The notes under the pieces are model-generated. The model saw only the letters and a program-made list of their open reading frames with translations. It searched no databases and was not told the DNA's origin. A program made the translations under genes and the position numbers. Source: Rhodospirillaceae bacterium (lineage in GTDB: Bacteria; Pseudomonadota; Alphaproteobacteria; UBA8366; Aestuariispiraceae). Taken from it: DNA of 64,000 nucleotides. The stretch is from positions 310,001 through 374,000 of the forward strand of contig PAQY01000013.1 in the NCBI GenBank assembly GCA_002709955.1, in the 5' to 3' direction. Below are positions 9,201-16,080 of this stretch, piece after piece (the first letter of the stretch is position 1; each line of letters opens with the position of its first letter).

Positions 9201-11197
9201 GCATCGCACTCAGCGAAAACCATCCCAATCTTGACGCCGTGATTGCTGATATCGCAGCGGCGACCGTTGCTGCCCATAAGAATAGTGCCGGGCCGCATAC
9301 GATTGCCAGCCTGGGCATCAATTTCGAAAATTACGAAGATTTGCAGATCACCGTTGGCGGTGCCTTGGTCGATTTCGCACCTGAAGTCACGCAACCAGAC
9401 GATCTGTCGCTGGATACTGATGCGCTGACCGGGGGCGTTGCGGTGCTGGATGGTGTTGATATCTCTGATTTCGATGGGGACCTGTTGATGCAGGCGACGG
9501 TCGAAATCTCTTCGGGCTTCAAGGCCGGGGATGCCCTGGACGTTGATACGGACCTTCTGGACAGTTTCGGCCTGACGCTGGAAACAGCGACACAGACCGC
9601 CACGGGCTATAAGCTGGTGATCTCCGGCGATGCCTCCCTTGCGGATTATGAGGAGGCTTTGGCTGCTGTACGCCTGTCCAGCAATGACAGTGTGCCGGAG
9701 CCTGGAACCCGTGTGATTGGCGTCAGTGTTATTGACGATGATGGCAATCAGTCTGACGTGGCCTCCGTCTCTGTCGGGGTGGCGATGCCTGATGCGCCGG
9801 ATTTGATCGACTCTTCGGATGAGGCACAGAATTCCGCCCTGTATCTGACAGAAGCCAGCGAAACCGGGGCAACCGTTTCGGATATTGATACCGTACCCTC
9901 CACTGCGACCGAAACATTGGTGCTGGAAGTTGGCAAATTGGGCTGGGGCAGCACTGGTCAGTTCGAAGTTCTGATCGGTGGGCAATCCTATGGCACCTTC
10001 ACCACGACGGTGAAGGCGAATGGCCATGAAGGGGCTTTCCAAACCATCGAAATTCCAGGGATCACTGTCAGTCGTGATCAGGAAACCAATATCGAATTGC
10101 GCAATGTATCGGCCAATTCCAACGTCGTGGTTGGCAGCATCGCCTTTGGTGCCACAACCCTGGCGGCCTCTAACGGCTGGTCTGGTCAGGGCAGTCATGA
10201 CCAGGGGGATGAGGGTGACGATGAAGACAATGACCACAATCATGATCACAATGGTCATGGATGGGGTCAGTTGCTGCATTTCTTCAATTTCTATCTGTTC
10301 GGGAATCAAGGTGGCTGGAATCAGGGTGATGACGATGATGATTATCTGACCCTGTCTTCCAATGGCGACACGCTGGGCTTCACGATTGAAGCGGAAGAAC
10401 TGGCCCCTGGCCTGGAAGCCTGGCAGGTGGATGAAAATGGCGTTCTGCGTGACTTCACGGATGCCGATCTGGGCACGCGCTTTGACGATATTGATATGGG
10501 CGAAGGCACCGATTGGGCCGTCGCTGCCGCCGGTGTCACCGAAAACCTGCATGTCGACCTGTCCAGTTCCGTCTGGAATGGCACCGAAAATGTTCTGGGC
10601 GGGGCGGGCGATGATGTCCTGATCGGGAATGACGACGCCAACCTGATCGCAGGCGGCGATGGCAATGATGTACTGATCGCGACAGGGGATAATGATCTGC
10701 TGGTCGGTGGTGCTGGCGATGATGAGGGGCATTACGACATAAGTGACCTGCAACAGGCGGCGCAGACACAGGATGGCTCCGGGTTCGGTACGCTGGATCA
10801 GGCCATTGCGGATGCCTATGCCGCCAATGACTTGGATGGCGCGGCTGCCCTACAGGGACTGAATGCCGGATTTGATGGCGGCAGCGGCACCGATACCCTG
10901 AAACTGGGCGGTGGAAATGCCGCAGGCAACAGCCTGTCTGGCGATGACCTGGCCAACACGATCCAGAATATCGAAATCCTGGATGTCACCGGGGTTGAGG
11001 GCAAGGTTGATATGTCCCTGTCGGTCGATGACCTGATGGAGATGACCGATGACCGCGACGAATTGAAGATCCTGAAAGATGGCGAAGATACGGTCACCAT
11101 CAACGATCAGCAATATGCCGCCGGCGAACATGTCATCAATTACGAGGGTGTGGACTTCAAGATCACCATTGAAGATACCGAACCGCCGCAGGTCTGA
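3224..11197 (+). CDS. Giant FecR-domain/RTX type I-secreted repeat protein (putative adhesin)
   Basis: A 2657-residue acidic protein with no signal peptide. Order: N-terminal module (1-115); FecR-like domain (about 117-266, ending TPVATIGIRGTKYGV and VTLFEGAVVV), a type seen in retention modules of large adhesins; Gly/Ser-rich linker (360-420); a first RTX block (about 532-578); eight tandem cadherin-like modules of about 110 residues (about 685-1570), each opening with a phrase like VxxxxGxEDxxIxLS; a ninth module interrupted by RTX repeats; RTX blocks at about 1730-1775, 1870-1966 and 2456-2505 with GGxGNDxL nonapeptides; an Asp/His-rich tract near 2325-2345; and a C-terminus containing NIEILDVTG, typical of type I secretion substrates. 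Calcium-stabilised folding outside the cell and a role in adhesion or biofilm are inferred. No T1SS genes adjoin it. The ribosome binding site is weak (GGAAA just before the ATG). Confidence 0.9.
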   Translation: MNILQALQAQNGSEGETFVELNANGPTVVPGGDDVLLGEYSHVGPDLQIILPSGETIVVVDYFAGGGAPPDLATDGGAVVNGGLVSQLAGPMVPDLQVAQTGTSDAAGEPAGSVDSLKGIVTAQRGGVEVELGAGDPIYEGDVIVTGGDSAVGIVFADNSTMSMGGDARISIDEMVYDASAQSGSQLFDIVQGAFVFASGQIGHNNPEDVQVRTPVATIGIRGTKYGVNVDQEKGDATVTLFEGAVVVENSAGQVLLSSIGQSTIVTSAFTAPGNVFTMDPDTQTATYGDAIDFSPNAPQLREDDDGGGNDPDDLSADELEDLADQLDDLDTAAGPSGAIAGLTESGLFLRILNAGLGNDTQAPIGTLGGSSPGGSSPFFSGSVSDDNRNSSSDFGGGTVSGGSSSAFQTFTFGNSGGSYTYSYGSGNYDVFGGSGFDLFTINASGVTSGTGWSVGQDSSGNVLINEVGGVGTSINMDGVEELGVTTGSGSDSISIGNLVGTDIAESTVILNTGAGDDVVAAAEAGKRLVVDAGDGNDTVVGSTSNDDMRGGAGDDILDGGTGNDLLRGEAGDDILLVTLEGGTVEFSETAGQSDSEEFEFGDSEAAQNRVYDIVEGGEGDDTVILRFTDEQALNADFVADLIALKEFIASGDTETVRTFDTLGLQISGVENVEFAGNFPDPSFTPTLSFTPGVEDGTVALSLTLDDGADSPFLSVSVSLTGIPEGAVLTASDGTQFPGGTAISLTVAQLGDMSIQLPPDSDQNLDLDVSVSAQNVLTDASGVTETTTTVPVLGVADDPIVTVSNASGSEDGAISLSISVAQGDADGSETLTVEIEGLPVGAILTDSEGTLLDPANVPVAALSGLQLQPPANYSGTLSLSVVATSSENGTSATVSQNFTVDVAGVADQAVIEAQDATGLEGGTVALGLSVGLPDGDETLTVAISGLPSGATLVDAGGNTVDPANIPADGVSGLSVQVPADYSGDMNLTVTATTQDANSTAVATKSLTVSISGVADDPILSVGNIQGTEDGAIALSLNVTSGDADGSEAVTVSISGLPEGARLLDAQGQDIADPSAMTPDQLAGLQLVPPLNFSGTIDLTVSATSSEDGTQATSTETFSVAVIGVADAPTLDVVQAEGLEGQEVPLSISSALTDTDGSETLSIEISGLPQGFTLSDGTNTYSGSPVSIPAASLSSLALVPLAGFAGSVALSVTATATEGDSVSSVTETLGVTFGAVAVQPVLSVLNATGSEDNSIPLTINASASSGGDAVSVTIAGLPQDAILTNTAGDTFSGSPIVLTPDQLTGLTVTPGANSDADFTLTITATAQDGDQTAELSSSLTVTVDPVADTPSLTVNSVVGIEDQPIALSLSAALSDTDGSESLTVEIAGLDEGFVLKDADGVTYSGDPVEVPADALAGLSLITPLNFSGSVGLTVRAISTEADGGASKVVEKNFSVSVTPDLDLPTISLVSASGAEDESIPLDITIGNVDPSETVSVTLSNIPDGATLTNSAGESFEGSSVNLTVDQLDGLAIIPPQDSSVDFNLSVTVSTSDGVSSESTSQTLDVTVAARADAPDFTVSDVNVVLGRADSSTEIGTSGDDTIIGGAGSDTLLGGDGNDHLIGDGDNLSATVSLDIAAAVTDIDGSEIATVTLSGLPDGVQLWQDGELLVTGGSVTLASDALESVQLIVPPGTADFDLSVTARVTDRDPDGGGHSRTETKSFTVSVDDGTGQGSNDVLNGGAGDDILEGGAGADTLISGEGADTLLGGSGNDALRVISDGVGVDVVDGGAGVDTLTLTVMPWDLENQTIVDELHALVEFVQSGDAATGAQVFSALGLDVRGVEALSIVDINGSPIDVGSIVVPDPDAGIVFTGDNSDNVVTGTEGDDTLSGGGGNDTITGGGGNDTLSGDAGNDILYGGAGNDSLDGGTGNDTLYGGAGDDSMAGGSGNDTIYADGGSDTVDAGAGDDLTVVTIDPNEVGRSLNLNGGSGDDVLRIALSENHPNLDAVIADIAAATVAAHKNSAGPHTIASLGINFENYEDLQITVGGALVDFAPEVTQPDDLSLDTDALTGGVAVLDGVDISDFDGDLLMQATVEISSGFKAGDALDVDTDLLDSFGLTLETATQTATGYKLVISGDASLADYEEALAAVRLSSNDSVPEPGTRVIGVSVIDDDGNQSDVASVSVGVAMPDAPDLIDSSDEAQNSALYLTEASETGATVSDIDTVPSTATETLVLEVGKLGWGSTGQFEVLIGGQSYGTFTTTVKANGHEGAFQTIEIPGITVSRDQETNIELRNVSANSNVVVGSIAFGATTLAASNGWSGQGSHDQGDEGDDEDNDHNHDHNGHGWGQLLHFFNFYLFGNQGGWNQGDDDDDYLTLSSNGDTLGFTIEAEELAPGLEAWQVDENGVLRDFTDADLGTRFDDIDMGEGTDWAVAAAGVTENLHVDLSSSVWNGTENVLGGAGDDVLIGNDDANLIAGGDGNDVLIATGDNDLLVGGAGDDEGHYDISDLQQAAQTQDGSGFGTLDQAIADAYAANDLDGAAALQGLNAGFDGGSGTDTLKLGGGNAAGNSLSGDDLANTIQNIEILDVTGVEGKVDMSLSVDDLMEMTDDRDELKILKDGEDTVTINDQQYAAGEHVINYEGVDFKITIEDTEPPQV
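8830..9120 (+). repeat. RTX nonapeptide repeat block encoded in the giant gene
   Basis: About ten tandem 27-base units encode GGxGNDxLx nonapeptides (for example YGGAGNDSL, DGGTGNDTL). This is the longest of the four to five RTX blocks in the protein. Each pair of units is expected to bind calcium in a parallel beta roll. The DNA repetition makes the block prone to slippage and to assembly collapse. Confidence 0.9.
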
Positions 11198-11220
11198 CGG
11201 ATCAGATTGTGCACTGAATG

Positions 11221-11252
11221 ACCCCGCCTTGCATGCACTGGCGGGGTTTTTC
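11221..11252 (+). terminator. Rho-independent terminator after the giant RTX gene
   Basis: The stem ACCCCGCC (11221-11228) pairs with GGCGGGGT (11240-11247) around an 11-base loop and is followed by a T run. It separates the RTX gene from the methyltransferase pair downstream. Confidence 0.88.
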
Positions 11253-11318
11253 ATTTCCGGCCCAATACGGTAAGACGGGCCTGTACCCCCATCATGAATT
11301 TGGAAAGTATTGGTCGGC

Positions 11319-11990
11319 GTGAGCACATTTGATCAGGTCCTTGGGCGCAAGGTGACGCCGCTGGAGCCCGCCCTGTTGGACGCGGCTTGCCGTCAGGCGC
11401 AGTCGGTCCTGATCGATGTTGGCACGGGCCAGGGAAAATTCATCCTGGATGCGGCGCGCGAGGAGATAAACCGCCTGTGTATCGGCATTGATGCGGTGGC
11501 GGAAAACATGGCGGCCAGCGCCCGCACAGCCCGCAGCTCGCCCAAAAAGGGGGGCCTCCCCAACGCCCTGTTCGTTCGGGCGGCGGCGGAAAGACTGCCC
11601 GGCCCCTTTGCCGGTCTGGCAGATGAATTAACGGTTCAGTATCCCTGGGGCTCCCTGATGCGCATCGTGTCCCAGCCTGCCATCGAGCATCTGTCATCGC
11701 TGCGCGCATTGTGCAAGCCAGAGGCGAGGCTGAGCGTGCTGTTGAATTATTCGGTGTTTGAAGACCGCCCCTATCTGGAGCGTTTGGGCATGGGCGATAT
11801 TGTCGACCCTGCCGAAAACCCGGACCTGATCACCGCCTATGCGACCGCCGGATTTACCGTCACGAACCGGGAGCTGATCCACGGCGATCCCCCAATCCGC
11901 AGCGCCTGGGGCCGCCATCTGGTGCGGGGCTCTGCCCGCGCCACACTGATGATCGACGCCATTGCCGATCCCACTTGGCAGGGGAGTTGA
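11319..11990 (+). CDS. KamB/NpmA-like 16S rRNA (adenine-1408 N1) methyltransferase
   Basis: A class I SAM-dependent methyltransferase of about 223 residues. The glycine-rich SAM motif is VLIDVGTGQGK (residues 30-40) and the acidic residue of the second strand is in IGIDA. The run KKGGLPN, the phrase AAAERLPG and YPWGSL correspond to equivalents in the aminoglycoside-resistance methyltransferases KamB and NpmA. Two tryptophans, W110 in PWGS and W197 in SAWGRHL, fall where KamB/NpmA carry the pair that stacks on flipped-out A1408. The start is uncertain: GTG at 11319 lies 11 bases after GGAAAG, and TTG at 11310 is the alternative. A DUF371-RsmI fusion follows at once. Methylation of A1408 is an inference from these motifs. 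Confidence 0.72.
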   Translation: MSTFDQVLGRKVTPLEPALLDAACRQAQSVLIDVGTGQGKFILDAAREEINRLCIGIDAVAENMAASARTARSSPKKGGLPNALFVRAAAERLPGPFAGLADELTVQYPWGSLMRIVSQPAIEHLSSLRALCKPEARLSVLLNYSVFEDRPYLERLGMGDIVDPAENPDLITAYATAGFTVTNRELIHGDPPIRSAWGRHLVRGSARATLMIDAIADPTWQGS

Positions 11991-12025
11991 TTGACAATGC
12001 CCCCACGCCCGCCAATCCTGCGCCC

Positions 12026-13297
12026 ATGAAACATCCGGCAAAACCTGTTCTGATCCACTGCAAGGGTCACCCCAATATCCGTGCCTCTCATGCCAAGACA
12101 TTTGAGGTCACGCGCGATCTGGACCTGACCGCGTCCGGCACCTGTATCATCGGGGTCGATGCCCAATATGACGAGGGTGCCTTGCTGGCCCTGCGCGGCG
12201 CGGTGCAGATGACCCTGCGCTGTGGCCCCCATGAGGACACCGCGACCGCCCGCATCAATCCGAAATATCAGGCAGGAGCGCCCCTGATCTGGCGGCGGAT
12301 GCCAACACCGGAGCCGCGCACCTTCTGCATCGGGCTGGATAAAGGCGCGTCCCAGCTGAACCGCGACCTGATCAAGGCGTTGCAGCAGGAAGGCGCGGAA
12401 CTGGAAATCACCGTCGCACCGTTAGAGGCCCAGGATTCCGAAGGTGACGGCATCCTCTATCTGGTCGGCACGCCCATTGGGAATATGGATGACTTCTCCC
12501 CCCGCGCGCTGTCGGTGCTGCAAAGCGTCGATATGGTCTTGTGCGAGGATACCCGCACCACCAAGGAATTGCTCTCCCCATTTGGCATAGAGGCCCACCT
12601 GACCGCCTTTCATGACCATAACGAACGCGCCCGCACGCCAGAGATGATCGACCGCCTGCGCCAGGGCGCGCGCCTCGCGCTCGTCTCCGATGCAGGCATG
12701 CCGCTGATCAGCGATCCGGGCTTCCCCCTGGTCCGCGCGGTGCGAGAGGCCGGGCTGACCGTAACCGCCGTGCCCGGCCCTGATGCCGTCACCACCGCCT
12801 TGTCCATTGCGGGCATTCCGCCAGACGATTTCCGCTTCCTGGGCTTCCTGCCGCGCAAGCCGACCCTGCGCCGCAGCCGGTTCGAAGAATTGCGCACCAC
12901 CCCCTATACCTGCGCCTTTTTCGAGGCCCCGCACCGCATCGAAAAGACTCTGTCGGAAATCGCCGAAATCCTGCCCGACCGCGATATCGCCCTGTGCCGC
13001 AACCTCACCAAATTTGGCGAAAAGGTCCTAACCGGCCCCGCCGCAGAGGTCCTGGCCCGGATTGAGGCGGGCGAGGCGGTCAATGGCGAATTGGTCCTGA
13101 TCCTGGCCGGGGCTCCCCCCAAAGACGACACCCTCGACGCCCCGGCAGACGCAGGCGCCCTGGACCGCATGCTGGAAAGCCTGGTCGCCGCCGGCCTGCC
13201 CACCAAGGCGCTCGGCGACGCCCTCGCCAAAGCCACCGGCATCCCCCGCCGCGACGGCTTTGCTAAAGTGCAGGCGATGAAGGATGCGCTGGAGTAG
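12026..13297 (+). CDS. rsmI: DUF371 domain fused to RsmI, 16S rRNA (cytidine-1402-2'-O)-methyltransferase
   Basis: A 424-residue fusion. The first 130 or so residues resemble DUF371, a family known mainly from archaea (GHPNIRASHAKTFEVT, then LDLTASGTCIIGVDA). From about residue 138 a complete RsmI follows: ILYLVGTPIGN (SAM site), DMVLCEDTRTTKELL, LVSDAGMPLISDPG and FEAPHRIEKTL. RsmI methylates the ribose of C1402 in helix 44. Single-domain RsmI is about 280-300 residues, so the N-terminal module is extra. The ATG at 12026 has no clear ribosome binding site; in-frame TTG codons at 11975 and 11987 overlap or adjoin the end of the preceding gene, so coupled translation is possible. The role of DUF371 is unknown. 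Confidence 0.88.
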   Translation: MKHPAKPVLIHCKGHPNIRASHAKTFEVTRDLDLTASGTCIIGVDAQYDEGALLALRGAVQMTLRCGPHEDTATARINPKYQAGAPLIWRRMPTPEPRTFCIGLDKGASQLNRDLIKALQQEGAELEITVAPLEAQDSEGDGILYLVGTPIGNMDDFSPRALSVLQSVDMVLCEDTRTTKELLSPFGIEAHLTAFHDHNERARTPEMIDRLRQGARLALVSDAGMPLISDPGFPLVRAVREAGLTVTAVPGPDAVTTALSIAGIPPDDFRFLGFLPRKPTLRRSRFEELRTTPYTCAFFEAPHRIEKTLSEIAEILPDRDIALCRNLTKFGEKVLTGPAAEVLARIEAGEAVNGELVLILAGAPPKDDTLDAPADAGALDRMLESLVAAGLPTKALGDALAKATGIPRRDGFAKVQAMKDALE

Positions 13298-13640
13298 GGG
13301 GAAGTTCTAAACCCACTCCATCGTCATTCCCGCGCAGGCGGGAATCCAGGGCCACACGCACCTATCGCGCCTGACGCCCTGGACCCCGGATCAAAAAAAC
13401 CAATGCCTCACCCTGAGGAGCAAAGCGTCTCGAAGGGTGTGCTCGCTGCAAGCACCGCCTTTACAGGCCCTCCTTCGAGACGCGGCGTTGCCGCTCCTCA
13501 GGATGAGAATGGTGTTGGGGGTTAATGGTGGAACGTCTAAATCGTTACCTGCCGCCCTGGACCCCGGATCAAGTCCGGGGTGACGGTTCATTCAAAGGGA
13601 TATCTTGATTTACGGGGAGGAGATGAGGTGATTCTTCTTA
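13298..13640. repeat. Cluster of interspersed palindromic repeats
   Basis: This non-coding gap between rsmI and a LysR gene is packed with repeat elements. At 13322-13351 lies a palindrome around ATTCCCGC...GCGGGAAT. CCCTGGACCCCGGATCA occurs at 13377 and again at 13557, the second copy continuing into a CCCCGGA/TCCGGGG hairpin (13562-13580). A CCTGAGGAG...GTCTCGAAGG element is at 13410-13437 and an inverted, longer version at 13471-13506. Another copy of the last element sits at 19926-19962. No coding sequence is supported. Confidence 0.75.
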
Positions 13641-14522
13641 TTAATTTCCCCCCAACATCGCCAACACCTGTCGCACGGCCTTCGAGGCCTTCTGATGCAG
13701 CGAAACGGTGACAGTCAGCGCCTTCCCCGTTGCCACACGCTCTCCAAACGGCGCGACCAGATCGCCGGATTTTAGGGCGGTGTCGACCAGGGCGGCGTGG
13801 CCGATTAGGATTCCGGCGCTGTGTTTGGTTTCTTCCAGGGCGATGGTGTAGAGGGAGAAATGGGGGCCGTTGGGCTTTTTCTTCAGGCCCGGTGCCGCCT
13901 GTGCCAGCCAGTGGTCCCAATCATCGGCCCAGACGGCGTCATACAGCCAGGTTTCATTTAGCAGGTCTTTGGGCGACGTCAGCCGCGCAGCGACCTCTGG
14001 GGAGCAGACGGGGAAGATCACGTCCTCTGCCAGGATGGTTTCGCCGGGCTGGCCGGTGGGGGTGTCCAGAAAGATGCTGATATCGAACAATTCCCGCTGC
14101 AGGTTGGGGGGCGTTTCCAGCGCGGTGACCGACAGGCGGTGCCCGGCCAGCGCGGTGCGGATCATCGGCAGGCGCGGCGACAGCCACAGTTGCGCGACGC
14201 TGGGCAGGGCGGCGATGTGGATCGTCTGCTGCTGCGCGCCGGAGCGGAGGTGGCGCACGGCCTGACCAATGGAATCGAAGGCTGTGGCGAAAGGCTCGGC
14301 CAGCGACAGGCCAAACTCTGTTGGCACCACGCCTTGGGAGCGACGCTCAAACAACGGTACTTCGGCCCAATCCTCCAGCGCCTTGATATGTTGGGAAATC
14401 GCGCCCGGCGTTACGCAAAGCTCCTCTGCGGCCTGGGCAAAGCCACCCAGCCGGATCGCCGCCTCAAAGGCGCGCAGGGCATTCAAGGGCGGGCCCTTTG
14501 GGCGCGGGGGCGAAACGGGCAT
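13641..14522 (-). CDS. LysR-family transcriptional regulator (GcvA-like)
   Basis: A 293-residue LysR-type regulator. The winged helix-turn-helix occupies residues 12-72 (LNALRAFEAAIRLGGFAQAA, then VTPGAISQHIKALEDW), with the GcvA-like phrase PLFERRSQGVVPTE. An effector-binding domain makes up the rest. It is divergent from the SHMT-like gene, with a 232-base shared upstream region, so that gene is the likely target. The inducer cannot be told from sequence. Confidence 0.88.
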   Translation of the reverse strand: MPVSPPRPKGPPLNALRAFEAAIRLGGFAQAAEELCVTPGAISQHIKALEDWAEVPLFERRSQGVVPTEFGLSLAEPFATAFDSIGQAVRHLRSGAQQQTIHIAALPSVAQLWLSPRLPMIRTALAGHRLSVTALETPPNLQRELFDISIFLDTPTGQPGETILAEDVIFPVCSPEVAARLTSPKDLLNETWLYDAVWADDWDHWLAQAAPGLKKKPNGPHFSLYTIALEETKHSAGILIGHAALVDTALKSGDLVAPFGERVATGKALTVTVSLHQKASKAVRQVLAMLGGN

Positions 14523-14754
14523 GGTCGTTATTCCTGATCCTATTTGATTGATAATCTACCCTTAGATTTTCTAGGGCAAAATTTAGCAAATCTGATTTGC
14601 GGGGGCAATCATGACGGCATAGCGTTAGTGGAGCTTTCGGCAAATCCCGAGCAAACGGACTCGTTTGCGACGACGCATTTGCTGAACAACAAATGGCCAG
14701 AGTATCTTGTGCAAGCGCATGCGAGCGCATGATCCTCTGATAGGAGAGATCATC

Positions 14755-16074
14755 ATGGCCTTGTCGCATCGCAACTGGGTTCCAGCAGAATGTGAAACCT
14801 ATATGCAGGGAATTGCCCAGCGGGTTTCTGCGCAATCTTCCGCAGAGGTCGAGGCGTCGATTGAGGCCCTGGCAGAGCGAAACCGCGAGATTCATGAGCG
14901 CGATTGCTTCAACCTGAATCCGGCCACCAATGTGATGAATCCAAAGGCGGAGGCGATGTTGGCCTCTGGCATCGGGTCGCGCCCGTCGCTGGGCTATCCC
15001 GGTGATAAATATGAGATGGGTCTGGAAGCGATTGAGCAGATCGAAGTGATCGCCGCCGAACTGTGCGCCGAGGTCTTTGACGCTGAGTTTGCTGAAATCC
15101 GGGTGCCGTCGGGGGCGATTGCCAATCTGTATGGCTTCATGGCGACCTGTCAGCCCGGCGATACGATCATTGCGCCGCCGCCCTCCATCGGCGGGCATGT
15201 CACCCATCACGGGGCGGGCTGCGCCGGTCTGTTCGGGCTGCGCACTGTCAGCGCGCCGGTGGATGCGACGGGCTATACCATCGATGTTGCCGCGCTGGCA
15301 GAACTGGCAGAGCGGGAACGCCCGAAGCTGATCACCGTGGGCAGCAGCCTGAACCTGTTTGAACATCCGGTTCGCGAGGTGCGCCAGATTGCCGATGGCA
15401 TTGGCGCGAAGGTCCTGTTCGATGCGGCTCATCAATGCGGGCTGATCGCCGGGCGGGTCTGGAAGAACCCGCTGAAAGAGGGCGCGCATTTCATGACGAT
15501 GAGCACCTATAAAAGCCTGGGCGGCCCGGCGGGTGGGATCATTGTTTCCAATGATGCAGAAATTACGGAACGTCTGGATGCTATCGCCTTTCCCGGCCTG
15601 ACAGCGAATTTTGATGCGGCAAAATCAGCGGCCCTGGCGATCACGATGCTGGACTGGCGCGATTTCGGCCCGGCCTATGCCGCCGAAATGGTGAGCGTGG
15701 CACAGGCCCTGGCACAGGCCCTGGCGGCGGAAGGGCTGCCGGTTTTTGCCGCCGACAAGGGCTACACAAAATCCCACCAGTTTGCGATCGAGGCTGCCCG
15801 TTTTGGCGGGGGGCAGACAGCGTCCAAGACCCTGCGGAAGGCAGGCTTCCTGGCCTGTGGCATCGGCCTGCCGATTGATCCGGTTGCGGGGGATATGAAC
15901 GGGCTGCGCATCGGCACACCGGAACTGGTGCGCTGGGGCGTCACAGCCCAGGACGCCCCAGAATTGGCCAGCCTGATCGCACGAGCCCTGACATCCAATG
16001 ATCCAGAGTCCCTGGCCAACGAAACCCGCGCCCTGAGACAGGGGTTCAACACGCTGCACTATATCCGCCGCTAG
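14755..16074 (+). CDS. Serine hydroxymethyltransferase-like PLP enzyme
   Basis: A 439-residue fold-type I PLP enzyme related to GlyA. The lysine motif STYKSLGGPAGG (near residues 249-260) matches the SHMT lysine site, but the usual His before Lys is Tyr. DAAHQCGLIAG supplies the cofactor Asp and His, and RPSLGYPGDKYEMG and GIGLP are SHMT-like landmarks. It is therefore a divergent paralogue: it may interconvert serine and glycine, or act on alpha-methylserine or threonine-type substrates. The start is the ATG at 14755, behind TAGGAGAG. Nearby oxygenase and demethylase genes suggest a link with C1 units from methylated amines. It is convergent with the Rieske gene (6 bases apart). Confidence 0.78.
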   Translation: MALSHRNWVPAECETYMQGIAQRVSAQSSAEVEASIEALAERNREIHERDCFNLNPATNVMNPKAEAMLASGIGSRPSLGYPGDKYEMGLEAIEQIEVIAAELCAEVFDAEFAEIRVPSGAIANLYGFMATCQPGDTIIAPPPSIGGHVTHHGAGCAGLFGLRTVSAPVDATGYTIDVAALAELAERERPKLITVGSSLNLFEHPVREVRQIADGIGAKVLFDAAHQCGLIAGRVWKNPLKEGAHFMTMSTYKSLGGPAGGIIVSNDAEITERLDAIAFPGLTANFDAAKSAALAITMLDWRDFGPAYAAEMVSVAQALAQALAAEGLPVFAADKGYTKSHQFAIEAARFGGGQTASKTLRKAGFLACGIGLPIDPVAGDMNGLRIGTPELVRWGVTAQDAPELASLIARALTSNDPESLANETRALRQGFNTLHYIRR

Positions 16075-16080
16075 CGCGGA

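Noticed and set aside
9089-10753. A 554-codon open frame on the minus strand antisense to the adhesin
   Set aside because: It mirrors the skewed codon use of the RTX gene. Its product has no recognisable domain, and the plus-strand frame encodes clear repeat domains.
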